Shown one piece after another: positions 26,884 to 37,277 of a DNA stretch of 64,000 nucleotides. The translations under genes and the position numbers were made by a program. Source of the stretch: Sphingomonas sp. 7/4-4 (lineage in GTDB: Bacteria > Pseudomonadota > Alphaproteobacteria > Sphingomonadales > Sphingomonadaceae). Below the pieces are notes generated by a model. That model saw only the letters and a program-made list of their open reading frames with translations. It was not told where the DNA came from and did not search any database. The stretch spans positions 4,034,001-4,098,000 of the forward strand of contig NZ_CP115960.1 in NCBI RefSeq assembly GCF_027941955.1, read 5' to 3'. How positions within the stretch are numbered: the stretch's first letter is position 1; each line of letters opens with the position of its first letter.

Positions 26884-27696
26884 GTGGGCCTGACAATGGG
26901 CGACTCAGCGGTGACTGCACTTTCCCGTTTTCCGCGCTTCTTCGTGACCAGCCCGAGCCCGTGCCCGTATCTGCCGGGCCGGCAGGAGCGGAAGATCTTC
27001 ACCGAGCTGACCGGCCAGCATGCCGGCGAACTCAACGATGCGCTGGGCCGAATCGGTTTTCGCCGCAGCCAGTCGGTCGCGTACCGGCCGAGCTGCGCGG
27101 GCTGCACGGCGTGCGTCTCGGTCCGCGTGGTCGCCGATCAGTTCCAGCCCAACGCGACGCAGCGCAGGCTGATGAAGCGCCATTCCGACCTCGAGGTCAC
27201 CGCCTGCAAGCCCTGGGCGACCGAGGAGCAGTTCGATCTTCTCCACCGCTATTTGAAGACGCGCCACCCTGGTGGCGGCATGGCCGCGATGGACGAGAAC
27301 GACTATGCCGACATGGTCGAGCAATCGCCGGTCAGCTCCTGGGTCATCGAATATCGCGAACCCTCGGTCGACGGCGTCCGCGGACGGCTGGTGGGGGCGT
27401 GCATCACCGATCAGCAGGCCGACGGTCTCTCGATGATCTACAGCTTCTTCGAATCTGACGAGGCGGGCCGCCAGGGCCTCGGCAACTTCATCATCATGGA
27501 TCACATCCTGCGCGCGCGCTCGGCGAGCCTGCCTTATGTCTATCTCGGCTATTGGGTGAAAGGCAGCGAGCGGATGGCGTACAAGACGCGCTATCGGCCG
27601 ATCGAAGTGCTCGGCCCCAATGGCTGGTCGCTGCTCACCGACGAGGACATTGCGGTGTCGATGCCCGTGCCCGCGCGGATGCACGAGCTGGCCTGA
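26884..27696 (+). CDS. bpt: arginyl/leucyl-tRNA-protein transferase Bpt/Ate
   Basis: 270 residues. PCPYLPGRQERKIFTEL and SCAGCTACVSVRV carry the N-terminal Cys cluster of bacterial Bpt/Ate enzymes, and SMIYSFFESDEAGRQGLG and YVYLGYWVKGSERMAYK are the GNAT-like signatures. Adds Leu (Bpt) or Arg to N-terminal Asp/Glu, marking proteins for ClpAP. GTG at 26884 follows AGAGGG; an ATG at 26896 is the alternative. Ends one base from the convergent transglutaminase stop. Confidence 0.93.
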   Translation: MGLTMGDSAVTALSRFPRFFVTSPSPCPYLPGRQERKIFTELTGQHAGELNDALGRIGFRRSQSVAYRPSCAGCTACVSVRVVADQFQPNATQRRLMKRHSDLEVTACKPWATEEQFDLLHRYLKTRHPGGGMAAMDENDYADMVEQSPVSSWVIEYREPSVDGVRGRLVGACITDQQADGLSMIYSFFESDEAGRQGLGNFIIMDHILRARSASLPYVYLGYWVKGSERMAYKTRYRPIEVLGPNGWSLLTDEDIAVSMPVPARMHELA

Positions 27697-27697
27697 T

Positions 27698-28497
27698 CTA
27701 TTCCTCCGAGACGACTCGCAAGTCGACGTCGAGCTCTTCGTCCCCCTCCCGCTCCGCGTGCCCGCGATCGATGCGGCACCGAGCCCGTCGAGGCCCACCG
27801 CGACGCGGACATAGGAATCGTCGGGCGAAAGCCCGGTCACCGGATCGAATCCGACCCAGCCCAGCCCCTCGACATGTGCCTCCACCCAGGCATGCGGCGC
27901 CGAATGCGCCTCGCCGTCGCGGAAATAGCCCGAGACATAGCGCGCCGGGACCTCGAGACTGCGCGCCGCCGCGAGGAACATCTGGGCGACGTCGCGCGAG
28001 GTAGCCTTGCCGCGCACGAACGCCTCTGCGGCGGTCAGGCCGGTGTCAGGTGCATCGGGGACGCAGGGGAAGCGGGCATGGAGCGCCGCGTTGAGCCGAT
28101 GCATACGGTCGAGCGTGTCGCGCGCGCCTGCCACGCTCTCGGCCGCGAAGATCGGGAGCCCGTCGCCGAGTGTCGTCCGCGGTGTCGTGCGCAGATAGAG
28201 CATCGGCGGCAACGGCTCGATCGATCCGTGGACCACGCCCTCGGTATCGCTGGTCAGCACTTCGCCGGTGACGGTGATGTCGATCGCCTCGATCGGTCCC
28301 TCGGCATAGAGCATCGTCACGAAATTGCCGAAACCGTCGGTGGTGTCACGCATCCGGGCGTCGCAATCGACGCCGATCATCCAGCTCACCACGGTCTGGT
28401 CGCGCGTGTCGCACGGGGTGAGCCGCAGCATCTGCACCAGCCGGGCCTGCGGCTCGGAAAAGCTGTAGCGCGTGCGGTGGTCGATCGCGATCCGCAT
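27698..28497 (-). CDS. transglutaminase-like protein with Ser at the Cys position, frameshifted
   Basis: Starts MRIAIDHRTRYSFSEPQARL, the Bact_transglu_N domain, followed by the transglutaminase core: GKATSRDVAQMFLAAARSL, PARYVSGYF, and His/Asp in SAPHAWVEAH and GFDPVTG. In the usual C-x-D motif the nucleophile Cys is replaced by Ser (codon TCG). One base is missing from the run at 27748-27750; repair gives an acidic end (EGDEELDVDLRVVSEE) and 266 residues, stopping at 27698. The start overlaps the alpha-E stop by one base (TGATG). Third gene of the ATP-grasp/alpha-E/transglutaminase cluster. Confidence 0.85.
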
Positions 28498-29438
28498 CAG
28501 ATGAACCTGAACTGCCGCGCGACGGCGGCATTGAGCATCGCATTCTCGTGGATGAACGCCTCGAGATATTCGTGGAGTCCGCTGACGATGACTTCGGAGG
28601 TCCGCGTCTTCTGCATCCGCGCCATCCGCGCGCGCGCCATGCGATCGGCCTCGCCCTGCAGCCCGGTGCGCTTGGCGAGCTGGCTGAGCAATTGCACCGC
28701 CTCCTCGACGCACGCGGCGAGGCTGCGCGGCAACTCGAAGCGGCTGATCAGCAGGTCGATCACGTTGGCGGGCTGGAGGCCCTCGCTGTACAGCCAGCGA
28801 TAGGCAGTGACTGCCGAAACGGTCTGGAGGATCGTCGTCCACTGGTCGCGATCGACCACGCCGCCCACCGCTTCGCCCTCCGGCAGCAGCAGATGGTATT
28901 TCACGTCGACCAGTCGTGCGGTGTTGTCCGATCGCTCGACTGCGGCGCCGAGCTGGATCAGCCACGTCGCCTCGTTGCGCATCATCCGGTGGATCGAGCC
29001 TTCGAAGCCGCGGGTCTCGCCCTTGACCTGCTCGACAAGATTGAGGGTTGCGGTGGCGCCGCCGGTCGAGGCGCGGTTCTGGAACAGCCACCAGGCGCGG
29101 TTGATCGCGGTCCAAGCCTCCCGGGTCAGCGCGGTGCGGACGGCACGCGCGTTGTTGCGCGCCATCTCCAGGCAGCGGATGATCGAGCCGGGATGGCTGG
29201 CATCGAGCGTCAGGAAGCGCGCGACATGGCTCTGGGTATAGCTCTGCCCGGTCGCGGCGAATGCCTCGTCGGTATCGGTGACCGACAACGCGCTCTTCCA
29301 CGCCGCCTCGCCTGCGGGCCGCGCGGAGAGCGCATCGAGCCGCACCGTCGCCTCGACCAGCCGGGCGATGAAGTCGGCCCGCTCGACATAGCGCCCCAGC
29401 CAATAGAGCGCCGCCGCTGTGCGCGAGAGCATCAGCAT
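28497..29438 (-). CDS. alpha-E domain protein (DUF403)
   Basis: 313 residues, all-helical, beginning MLMLSRTAAALYWLGRYVER, the diagnostic alpha-E start. Further family motifs are RFLTLDASHPGSI and NNARAVRTALTREAWTAIN. ATG follows GGAGG at seven bases; the longer frame to 30011 crosses an inverted repeat and is rejected. Always found with circularly permuted ATP-grasp and transglutaminase genes, in systems proposed (Iyer, Aravind and colleagues) to make or process peptide tags; biochemical role is not established. Confidence 0.92.
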   Translation of the reverse strand: MLMLSRTAAALYWLGRYVERADFIARLVEATVRLDALSARPAGEAAWKSALSVTDTDEAFAATGQSYTQSHVARFLTLDASHPGSIIRCLEMARNNARAVRTALTREAWTAINRAWWLFQNRASTGGATATLNLVEQVKGETRGFEGSIHRMMRNEATWLIQLGAAVERSDNTARLVDVKYHLLLPEGEAVGGVVDRDQWTTILQTVSAVTAYRWLYSEGLQPANVIDLLISRFELPRSLAACVEEAVQLLSQLAKRTGLQGEADRMARARMARMQKTRTSEVIVSGLHEYLEAFIHENAMLNAAVARQFRFI

Positions 29439-29445
29439 TACAGAT

Positions 29446-29572
29446 CCTCCCTCGCGAAGCGGGGAGGGGCCCATGCGAAGCATGGTGGAGGGGCTTGGCC
29501 GCAGGCGACGTCGCTCGAGGAGAGGCCCCTCCGTCACGCTGCGCGTGCCACCTCCCCGCTTCGCGAGGGAGG
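29446..29572. repeat. 127-bp MITE-like inverted repeat (copy 1)
   Basis: CCTCCCTCGCGAAGCGGGGAGG at 29446-29467 is exactly inverted at 29551-29572 (begins CCTCCCCGCTTCGCGAGG). Inner parts GGTGGAGGGGCTTGG and CCCCTCCGTCACGCTGCGCG are shared with the copy at 45106-45229. Lies between the ATP-grasp and alpha-E genes, within an operon. Confidence 0.88.
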
Positions 29573-29587
29573 AATGAGTGACACCGC

Positions 29588-31055
29588 TCATGATCCCTGC
29601 CTTTGCGACTGGCCTGGACCTGCCCCATCCTCCATCAGCACGAAGCTGTCCTTGGTCCCGCCGCCCTGGCTCGAATTGACCACGAGCGAACCTTCGCGGA
29701 GTGCCACCCGGGTGAGACCACCCGGCACGACATGGACTCCGTCGCTGCCGGTCAGCACGAACGGGCGGAAGTCGACATGGCGCGGGGCGAGGCCCGAATC
29801 GCTCAGCGTCGGCACGGTCGAAAGCGCGAGCGTCGGCTGGGCGATATAGCGGTGTGGCTCGGCGATCAGGGCGGTGCGGAAGTCGGCGATCTGCGCCTTG
29901 GTCGCGGTGGGGCCGACGAGCATGCCGTAGCCGCCCGAGCCGTCGACCAGCTTGACCACCAGCTCGTCGAGATTGTCGAGCACGTATTTGAGCGCCTGCG
30001 GTTCGCGGCATCGGAAGGTCTCGACGTTCGGGAGCTTGGCCTCGCCGCCCGAGTAGAACTTCACGATCTCGGGCATGTAGCTATAGATCGCCTTGTCGTC
30101 GGCGATGCCGTTGCCGGGAGCGTTGATCAGCGCGACGTTGCCCGCGCGATAGGCGGCGATCAGCCCCGGCACGCCGAGCAGCGAGATCGGGGCGGAAGGT
30201 TAGCGGGTCGAGGAAATCGTCGTCGATCCGGCGATAGATCACGTCGACCTTCACGCGACCGGCGATCGTCTGCACCCAGACCACATCGTCGTCGACCACC
30301 AGATCGGCGGCTTCGACCAACTCGATCCCCATCGAATCGGCGAGGAAGCTGTGCTCGTAATAAGCCGAGTTGAAATGCCCCGGCGTGAGCACGACGCACA
30401 CCGGCTTGGGATTGTTGCCCGGCGCCACCGAGCGCATCGTCTCGAGCAGCATGTCGGGATAGGAATCGACCGGGGCGACGCGGAAATCGCGGAACAGCTC
30501 GGGGCAGAGCCGCAGCATCGCCTCGCGATTCTCGAGCATGTACGAAACGCCCGAAGGCGTCCGCGCATTGTCTTCGAGTACGTAGAATTCGTCGGGTCCG
30601 ACGCGGACCAGGTCAATCCCGCAGATATGCGCCCATACCCCGTGCGGCGGGCGGATGCCGGCTACTTCGGGGCGGAACTGCTCGTTGCGGTAGATCAGCT
30701 CGGGCGGGATCAACCCTTCCTTGAGGATCCGGCGCTCGCCGTAAATGTCCTCGAGGAAGGCGTTGATCGCCTCGACGCGCTGGACCAGCCCCTCGCACAA
30801 CCGTGTCCATTCCTGCTGCAGGAAGACGCGCGGAACGATGTCGAACGGGATGATCCGCTCGGCGGCATCGCTGTCGCCATAGACGGCGAAGGTGATTCCC
30901 AATTGGCGGAACGCGGCTTCGGCGGATTGCTGGCGGCGCTGGAGCTCGGAAGCGGGCGTGTCGGCCACCCACTGCGATAGCGCGGCGAATTCGGCCCGCG
31001 GTGCCTCAGGCCCGCCATGCCCCCAGATTTCGTCGAACGCCCCGCCTGTCGCCAT
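29588..31055 (-). CDS. circularly permuted ATP-grasp protein (DUF404/DUF407), frameshifted
   Basis: ATG 31055 follows GGGAG. Family motifs in order: RIIPFDIVPRVF, HICGIDLVRVGPDEFYVLED, NARTPSGVSYMLENRE, LTPGHFNSAYYEHSFLA, DVIYRRIDDDFLDPLTF, then after a shift GVPGLIAAYRAGNVALINAPG, GIADDKAIYSYMP and HVVPGGLTRVALREGSLVVN. A single extra C at about 30185 breaks the frame (FRPD should continue SLLGVPG). Repair gives 488 residues, the normal length. Probably forms an amide or peptide bond using ATP; first gene of the alpha-E/transglutaminase cluster, 85 bp behind dsbD. Confidence 0.9.
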
Positions 31056-31140
31056 CAACGCTCCCAAGTGCAGCAGATCGCCGCTGGTTCCATGCTGCAA
31101 CGCTTTGCTGCGTCGCACAAGGGGGCGTCATGACGGCGTC

Positions 31141-33182
31141 CTATCGGTTCGCGCCCGCAAGGTTCTGCAGCATCGCCTGGGTCAGCAGCTGAGGGAGGAT
31201 CTCGGGCTCGGCGCTACCCGGCTTGTACCAGAGATAGAGCGGGACGCCCGCACGGTTGTGCGCCTCGATGAAGCGGCCGAGCGCCGGATCGCCGTTGGTC
31301 CAGTCGCCGACCAGCACTGCGACATTGGCCTTGCGCAGCGCATCCGCGACGGCCTCGGTCTCGATCACTGCCTTTTCGTTGACCTTGCAGGTGAGGCACC
31401 AGTCGGCAGTGAAATAGGCGAAGACCGGGCGACCCGATGCACGTAGTTCCGCCAGCCGGGCTTCACTGAACGGCTCGGCGCCGGCGACTGAGGGACGCTC
31501 GATGCCGGCAGGTGCCGGGCGGACGAATACGACCGCGGCGAGGGCGAGCAGGAACAAAGGAAACGCCGGCAGCCAGGCGCGGCTCAGCCCGCGTGCCTGT
31601 CGCCGGCCCGCCCACCACAGCCCGAGCGACGCGAGCAATGCCGCGGCGAGTCCGATCGTCATCCCGTCGGCGCCCGCTTGGCGCCCCAGCACCCAGGCGA
31701 GCGCCAGCGCGGTGAGGAACATCGGCACCGATAGGATGCGCCGCATCGTCTCCATCCACGCGCCGGGTCTGGGCAGGCGGCGGCGCAGCGCGGGGACGAA
31801 GCCGAGCAGCAGGAAGGGGAAGGCGATGCCGAGCCCCAGCCCGCCGAACACCGCGAGCGCCGCGGGCCAGGGGAGGATCAGCGCGCTGCCCAGAGCCGCG
31901 CCCATGAATGGCCCGGTGCACGGCGTCGCGACGAAGGCGGCGAGCGCGCCGGTCATGAACGACCCGCCAGTCCCGCGTGCCGAGGCGCGATTGACGAAAG
32001 CGGGAGCGGGGACTTCGAACAGTCCGGCAAGGTTGAGCGCGATCGCGGTGACGAGCAGCAGCAGCACGACGATCACGCGCGGATCCTGCAGCTGGAACGC
32101 CCAGCCCACCGCCACGCCGCCCGCCCGCACCGCGAGCAGCGCGCCGCCGAGCGCGAGGCAGGTCAGCACCACGCCTGCAGCATAAGCCAGCGCCTCACCG
32201 CGCGGATTGCCGGCGTCGTCGCCGGCTTTGGCGAGGCTCAGTGCCTTGAGGCTGAGGATCGGGAAGACGCAGGGCATGACGTTGAGGATCAGCCCGCCGA
32301 GCACCGCGCCGAAAAAGGCGGTCAGCGCGATCCATAGCCAGTTGCCCGCCGCCGCAGCCGAAGCCGCTGCCGGCGCGACGGTGCCGGGCGCGGCTTCGAG
32401 CACGAAGCCCTGGCTGCCGAAAGCGAGCACGCCGCGGATCGGTCCGGCCGGTCGCTTGGCGGGCGCCTCGATCACCACCCGGTCGCCGTCACGCACTACC
32501 CGCTGGGGTGCGGCATATTCGATCGCGCCGTCGGTCAGCGGGAAGAAATAGCCTTCGCCGGCCACCGCGGCCGCGGCGGGAAGGGGACGCCCAGCCGGAA
32601 TGTCTTGCCGTCGACCTGATACGACGCCTGCGCGCCGAGCGGCCTGGGCAAGGCCGCGCGCCAGCCGTTGAAGCGGATACGGCGATCGGCCGGCACCGCG
32701 CCGTCGCCGATCGCGAGCTTCGTCTCGAGTTCGGCCTTTTCTGGGACGCAGATCTGGTCGGTGCAGACGAGATAATCGAGCTTCACATGGACGGGAAACG
32801 GATCGCCGGCCCTGGCGTCCGCGGGCACCTTGAGCGTCACCAACGGCGCGAACGGGGCCTCGTAGACATAGTTCATCAGCCCGCCGATGATCAGTCGCTG
32901 CGGCACCGGGAAGCGCAGCGGCCCCGCGCTCGCGCCCGTCGGCAGCGTCCATTCGGCGCGGGCGGGGAGGCCCGCATCGCCCGGATTTTCCCAATAAGCG
33001 TGCCAGCCGGGCTCGGGCGTCGAGGCGAAGGCGAGCGTGACGTCGCTGCCGGGGGCGGGATCGCCGGTTTCCGCGATCAGCTCGATGCGGACATGCGGTC
33101 CCTTGCCCGGCGCTTGCGCCGCAGCGGGCCCCATCGCGAGCCAGAGCGCGAGCGATATCAAGAAGAAACGTAGCCAGGCCAT
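31141..33182 (-). CDS. dsbD: thiol:disulfide interchange protein DsbD, frameshifted
   Basis: Signal peptide and periplasmic N-domain with the Cys pair in YLVCTDQICVPEK; a CcdA-like membrane part with NVMPCVFPILSLK and FVATPCTGPFMGA (the two reactive Cys); and a C-terminal thioredoxin domain with ADWCLTCKVNE. Carries electrons from cytosolic thioredoxin to periplasmic thiols. The frame breaks at 32578-32580, where one base is lost from a C run (GVPFP should continue AAAAVAGEGYF). Repair gives 680 residues. Divergent from phoK across 77 bp. Confidence 0.93.
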
Positions 33183-33259
33183 GTCGCGTCCTTGCCCAGG
33201 ATCGGCCGATGGACAATAGCTGGGCACGGATTTCCTCACGCTTCGGAGCCTCGTTCTCG

Positions 33260-34900
33260 ATGAAGTTTGCTCTTCCCGCCGCGCTGGCGCTGCTCGCCGC
33301 CACGCCTGCCGCTGCGCAGCAGGCTCCCGCACCCGCTGCCGCTGCGCCCGCCATGCCCCCCAAACTCGTCGTGGTGATCTCGGTCGACCAGTTCTCCGCG
33401 GACCTCTTCGCCGAGTATCGCAGCCAGTTCCGCGAGGGCTTCGCGCGGCTGATGTCGGGGGCGGTGTTCCCCTCGGGCTATCAGAGCCATGCCGCGACCG
33501 AGACCTGCCCCGGCCACTCGACGATCCTCACCGGCGCACGGCCCGCCCGCACCGGGATCATCGCCAATGACTGGACCGATTTCTCGGCCCCGCGCGAGGA
33601 CAAGACGGTCTATTGCGCCGAGGACGAGAGCGTTCCCGGCAGCAGCTCGAGCAAATACACCGTCTCCGACAAGCATCTGAAGGTGCCGACGCTCGGCGAA
33701 TGGATGAAGGCCGCCGATCCCGAGAGCCGCGTCGTCTCCGTGGCGGGCAAGGACCGCGCCGCGGTGATGATGGGCGGGCACAAGGTCGACGAACTCTGGT
33801 GGTGGGACGGCAAGGGGTTCGTCTCCTATGCCGGCCGCGCCGAGCCGGCGATGGTCGCCCGGGTCAACGCCGGCATCACCGAACGGATTGCCGAAGCGCA
33901 GGAGCCGATGGAGCTGACGCCGTTCTGCCAGGCACGCAGCCGCGCGGTGCCGGTGACTCCCACCCTTTCGGTCGGTGACGGGCGGTTCGCGCGCGCTGCC
34001 GGCGACGTCCGCGCCTTCCGCGCCTCGCCCGAATTCGACGAGGCCATCCTCGCATTGGGTGCCGGGCTCGCCACCGACATGAAGCTGGGGCAGGGCCCGC
34101 ATACCGACCTGCTGATCGTCGGCGCCTCGGCGACCGACTATGTCGGCCACAGCCTCGGCACCGAAGGCAGCGAGATGTGCCTTCAGATGGCGGCACTCGA
34201 TCAGGCGCTCGGCAAATTGTTCGCGGTGCTCGACAGGACCGGCGTCGATTATGCCGTCGCGCTGACCGCCGATCATGGCGGGCACGACCTTCCCGAACGC
34301 AACCGCGACCATGCCGCCCCGATGGCGGCGCGCGTCGACCCGGCCTTGGCGGCGAGCGCACTCGGCAAGGAGATCGCGGCCAAGCTCGGTATCGCGGGGC
34401 CGACCTTGGTCGGCAGCACGGCGGGCGACGTCTATTACGATCCGAAGCTGACCAAGGCGCAGCGCGCCGCGGTCGAGGCGGAGGCGATCCGCCGCTATTC
34501 GGCGCATCCGCAGGTCCAGGCGGTGTTCACCCGCGCCCAGATCGCCGCGACCGGCGCACCCAAGGGGCCGCCCGAAACCTGGACCCTGCTCGAGCGCGCG
34601 CGCCAGTCTTTTGATCCGGCGCGTTCGGGCGATCTGGTGGTCGCGCTCAAGCCGCGCGTGACGCCGATCGCCAGCCCCGGCCCCGGCTATGTCGCGACGC
34701 ATGGCAGCTTCTGGGACTATGACCGGCGCGTGCCGATCCTGTTCTGGCGCAAGGGCATGACCGGATTCGAGCAGCCGCTGTCGGTGGAGACGGTCGACAT
34801 CGCGCCGACGCTGGCGTCGCTGATCCATGTGCCGGTGCCGGTGCAGATCGACGGACGCTGCCTCGATCTCGATTCGGGGCCGGGAAGCACCTGCAAATAG
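33260..34900 (+). CDS. phoK: PhoK-type alkaline phosphatase
   Basis: 546 residues with a signal peptide (MKFALPAALALLAATPAAAQ). Closely resembles Sphingomonas PhoK: KLVVVISVDQFSADLF, the nucleophile Thr in SHAATETCPGHSTILTG, SVAGKDRAAVMMGG, TADHGGHDLPER and the closing QIDGRCLDL. Secreted or periplasmic zinc phosphomonoesterase. The ATG at 33260 gives the signal peptide; an earlier frame start at 33209 does not. No Pho box was recognised upstream. Confidence 0.93.
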   Translation: MKFALPAALALLAATPAAAQQAPAPAAAAPAMPPKLVVVISVDQFSADLFAEYRSQFREGFARLMSGAVFPSGYQSHAATETCPGHSTILTGARPARTGIIANDWTDFSAPREDKTVYCAEDESVPGSSSSKYTVSDKHLKVPTLGEWMKAADPESRVVSVAGKDRAAVMMGGHKVDELWWWDGKGFVSYAGRAEPAMVARVNAGITERIAEAQEPMELTPFCQARSRAVPVTPTLSVGDGRFARAAGDVRAFRASPEFDEAILALGAGLATDMKLGQGPHTDLLIVGASATDYVGHSLGTEGSEMCLQMAALDQALGKLFAVLDRTGVDYAVALTADHGGHDLPERNRDHAAPMAARVDPALAASALGKEIAAKLGIAGPTLVGSTAGDVYYDPKLTKAQRAAVEAEAIRRYSAHPQVQAVFTRAQIAATGAPKGPPETWTLLERARQSFDPARSGDLVVALKPRVTPIASPGPGYVATHGSFWDYDRRVPILFWRKGMTGFEQPLSVETVDIAPTLASLIHVPVPVQIDGRCLDLDSGPGSTCK

Positions 34901-35057
34901 GATTTGCCGGGCTTAACTTCGCACTTTGCCCGCAGCTTCGCTAATTTCGTTGCGCCGCAGAGCACGAATATTACGCGGGTGTGTGGGTGGAATCTCGACG
35001 GTTCAAAGAGCTGGACGAGAGCGTCGCACGGGAAATCCTACATTGCGAGATACCAAT

Positions 35058-35192
35058 CTCCCTCTCCCCTTGTGGGAGAGGGAGGGAGCCGACGCAGTCG
35101 GCGGAAGGGTGAGGGGGACGTGGGTCTCACTCCCCTCATCCTTCCCACTCGTTGCGCGAGCGGGCCCCTTCCTTCTCCCACAAGGGAGAAGG
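35058..35192. repeat. composite inverted repeat between phoK and beta-helix gene
   Basis: CTCCCTCTCCCCTTGTGGGAGAGGGAG (27 bases, 35058-35084, itself palindromic) recurs in inverted, diverged form as CCTTCTCCCACAAGGGAGAAGG (35171-35192). The rest of the 295-bp gap from 34901 holds no gene; a short frame through it only translates the repeat. Confidence 0.75.
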
Positions 35193-35195
35193 AGT

Positions 35196-36118
35196 TTAGC
35201 GCCGCTCGAAGGCGCGCATTCCGGTAAGGCGGTTGTTGCTCAGCTCGATCGTGTCGCCGCTCAGATCCGCGACGAACGCCGGGTTCGGCGGCGCGCCGGG
35301 GGCCATGCTGGCGACATTGTCCTCGATCCGCAGCCCGCGCGCGGGATAGGTCTTCCTTCGGCCGCCACCACGATCAGCCCCGAATGATTGTCCTTGCTCT
35401 TGCCCTGGACGAAGGTGTTGCGCGCGATCAGGCCGGTACCGCCTTCGGACAGGTCGATCATGTAGTTGGTCTTCCTGCCGGCGCTGTCGTCGAAGCTCGA
35501 ATCGGTGATGTTGACGCGGCGCGCGCGCAATTTGACGTAATGCCCGCCGGTGCCGCGCTCGAAGCGCGAGCGGGTGACCGAAACGTCGCCGTCGACCGCG
35601 AGATAGATCGCATGGCTGCAATTCTCGGTCTCGCACTGGCCGAGCCCGGCGAAAGTGGTGCGATCGATGCTGATCCGGCGGACGGTCTCGTGCCCGCCGC
35701 CCAGAATGCCTTCCTGGCTGTCGAGGAACATCGAATTGGTGATCGTCAGGTCGCCCATCTCGTGACGGATGCCGGCGCCGTTGCCGTCGGACACCGCATA
35801 GCCGCGGAACACGATGCCATCGATTGTCGAGCCGCGCCCGCGCAGCACGAAGCCGGCCTTTTCCTCGCACACTTCCTTTTCGAAGATCACGGTGCCGGGC
35901 TGGCGCGCCTTGAAAGTGATCTTGCCGCCGGTCTGGACGGTGCACTGGCGATAGGTGCCGGGCGCGATCAGGATCGTCGCGTCATCGTCGCGGATCGCAG
36001 TGACCGCCTCGTCGATCGTGGCATAGCCCTTCCCCGTCTCGGCGACGACGAAGGGAGCGGTGCGCTCCTGCGCGGCGGCAGGGGCGGCGAGGGCGAGGAG
36101 GAGGATCGTTGCGCGCAT
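35196..36118 (-). CDS. exported right-handed beta-helix protein, frameshifted
   Basis: Signal peptide MRATILLLALAAPAAA, then GKGYATIDEAVTAIRDDDAT and ILIAPGTYRQCTV, the usual entry to a pectate-lyase-like beta-helix, followed by short parallel repeats (GSTIDGIVFRGYAVSDG, LTITNSMFLDS, VSVTRSRFERG, VNITDSSFDDS). One base missing at about 35354-35357 breaks the frame; repair adds TYPARGLRIEDNVASM... to a stop at 35196, 307 residues. Catalytic residues are not recognisable. Function unknown, possibly polysaccharide binding or cleavage. Confidence 0.8.
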
Positions 36119-36163
36119 GTGCCGCTCCTACGCGCCCGGGTGGAAAGAGGGGTTAACTGGCGA

Positions 36164-37243
36164 TCAGGGGATGATCGTCGTGAACAGATAGACGCCGAGG
36201 ATGACGAGGTGCACCACGCCCTGGAGGATCGTCGTACGGCCGGTCGCGAGCGACAGCGTCGACACGATCAGCGTCAGGAACAGCAGCACGATGCCCTTGG
36301 GCCCCAGCCCCAGCGAGATCGGCATGTCGGCGAACAGCGACAGCGCCGCGACGCCGGGGATCGTCAACCCGATCGTGGCGAGTGCGGAGCCGAGGCCGAG
36401 ATTGAGACTCGTCTGGAGCCGGTTGGCCAATGCCGCGCGGACTGCGGCGATGCTTTCGGGCAGCAGCACCAACGCCGCGATGATCACGCCGACCACCGCC
36501 TGCGGCGCGCCCACGGCGAGCACCCATTTCTCGATCGGATAGGCCAGCGACTTGGCGAGCAGCACCACGCCGCCGAGGCATGCGAGCAGGAGTACCGCGG
36601 AGAAGAGAGCGGTTCGATCGGACGGCGGATCGGCGTGCACGTCGGCATCGAGCGCCGCCGCGCGCGGAGGGAGGAAATAGTCGCGGTGGCGGACCGTCTG
36701 CACCGCGACGAAGGTGGCGTAGAGCAGGAACGATACCACCGCGACGAAGCCGAGCTGCTCGGGCGAATAGCCGGGGCCCGGATTGGTGACGGTGAAATTG
36801 GGCAGCACGAGCGTGAGCACGGTCAGCGCGCAGAGCGCAGCGAGCGAGGCGCTGACGCCGGTCTGCTGGAAGGCTTGCTCGCGATGCTTGATCGCGCCGA
36901 CGAGGATGCAGATGCCGAGCAGGCCGTTGAGGATGATCATCACCGCGGCGAACACGGTATCCCGCGCCAGCGTCGCGCCGCCTTCGCTGGCGGCGCTCAT
37001 CAGGGTGAGGATCAGCCCGAGCTCGATGATCGTGACCGCGACCGCCAGCAGGAAGGTGCCGAAAGGCTCGCCCACGCGGTGCGCCACGACTTCGGCGTGA
37101 TGCACCGCGGCGAGAACGGTCAGGATCAGCACGGTGGCGAGAATGAGCGGGGAAATGGTGATGCCCTTGCTCGTCAGGAGCAGGAGCCAGGCGGCGGCGG
37201 GAGCGGCCCATGTCCAGTGGTGCAGGATTCGCATCATCGGCAT
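36164..37243 (-). CDS. chaA: Ca2+/H+ antiporter, ChaA type
   Basis: 359 residues with about 11 membrane segments. The two CaCA repeats are visible: GEPFGTFLLAVAVTIIELGL (Glu) in the first half and LLPESIAAVRAALANRLQTS then LNLGLGSALATIGLTIP in the second. ATG follows GGAG. Exchanges calcium (and in E. coli sodium/potassium) for protons across the inner membrane. It begins 34 bp after mmsB on the same strand and may be read through from the valine operon, but its function is unrelated. Confidence 0.9.
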   Translation of the reverse strand: MPMMRILHHWTWAAPAAAWLLLLTSKGITISPLILATVLILTVLAAVHHAEVVAHRVGEPFGTFLLAVAVTIIELGLILTLMSAASEGGATLARDTVFAAVMIILNGLLGICILVGAIKHREQAFQQTGVSASLAALCALTVLTLVLPNFTVTNPGPGYSPEQLGFVAVVSFLLYATFVAVQTVRHRDYFLPPRAAALDADVHADPPSDRTALFSAVLLLACLGGVVLLAKSLAYPIEKWVLAVGAPQAVVGVIIAALVLLPESIAAVRAALANRLQTSLNLGLGSALATIGLTIPGVAALSLFADMPISLGLGPKGIVLLFLTLIVSTLSLATGRTTILQGVVHLVILGVYLFTTIIP

Positions 37244-37277
37244 GTCTTACGCTCCATCCCCGGCAAATGTCCGCGCA

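Noticed and set aside
34904..35227. 107-codon ORF after phoK
   Set aside because: Half of it is translation of the palindromic repeat (SPLVGEGGSRRSRRKGEG), a common false call.
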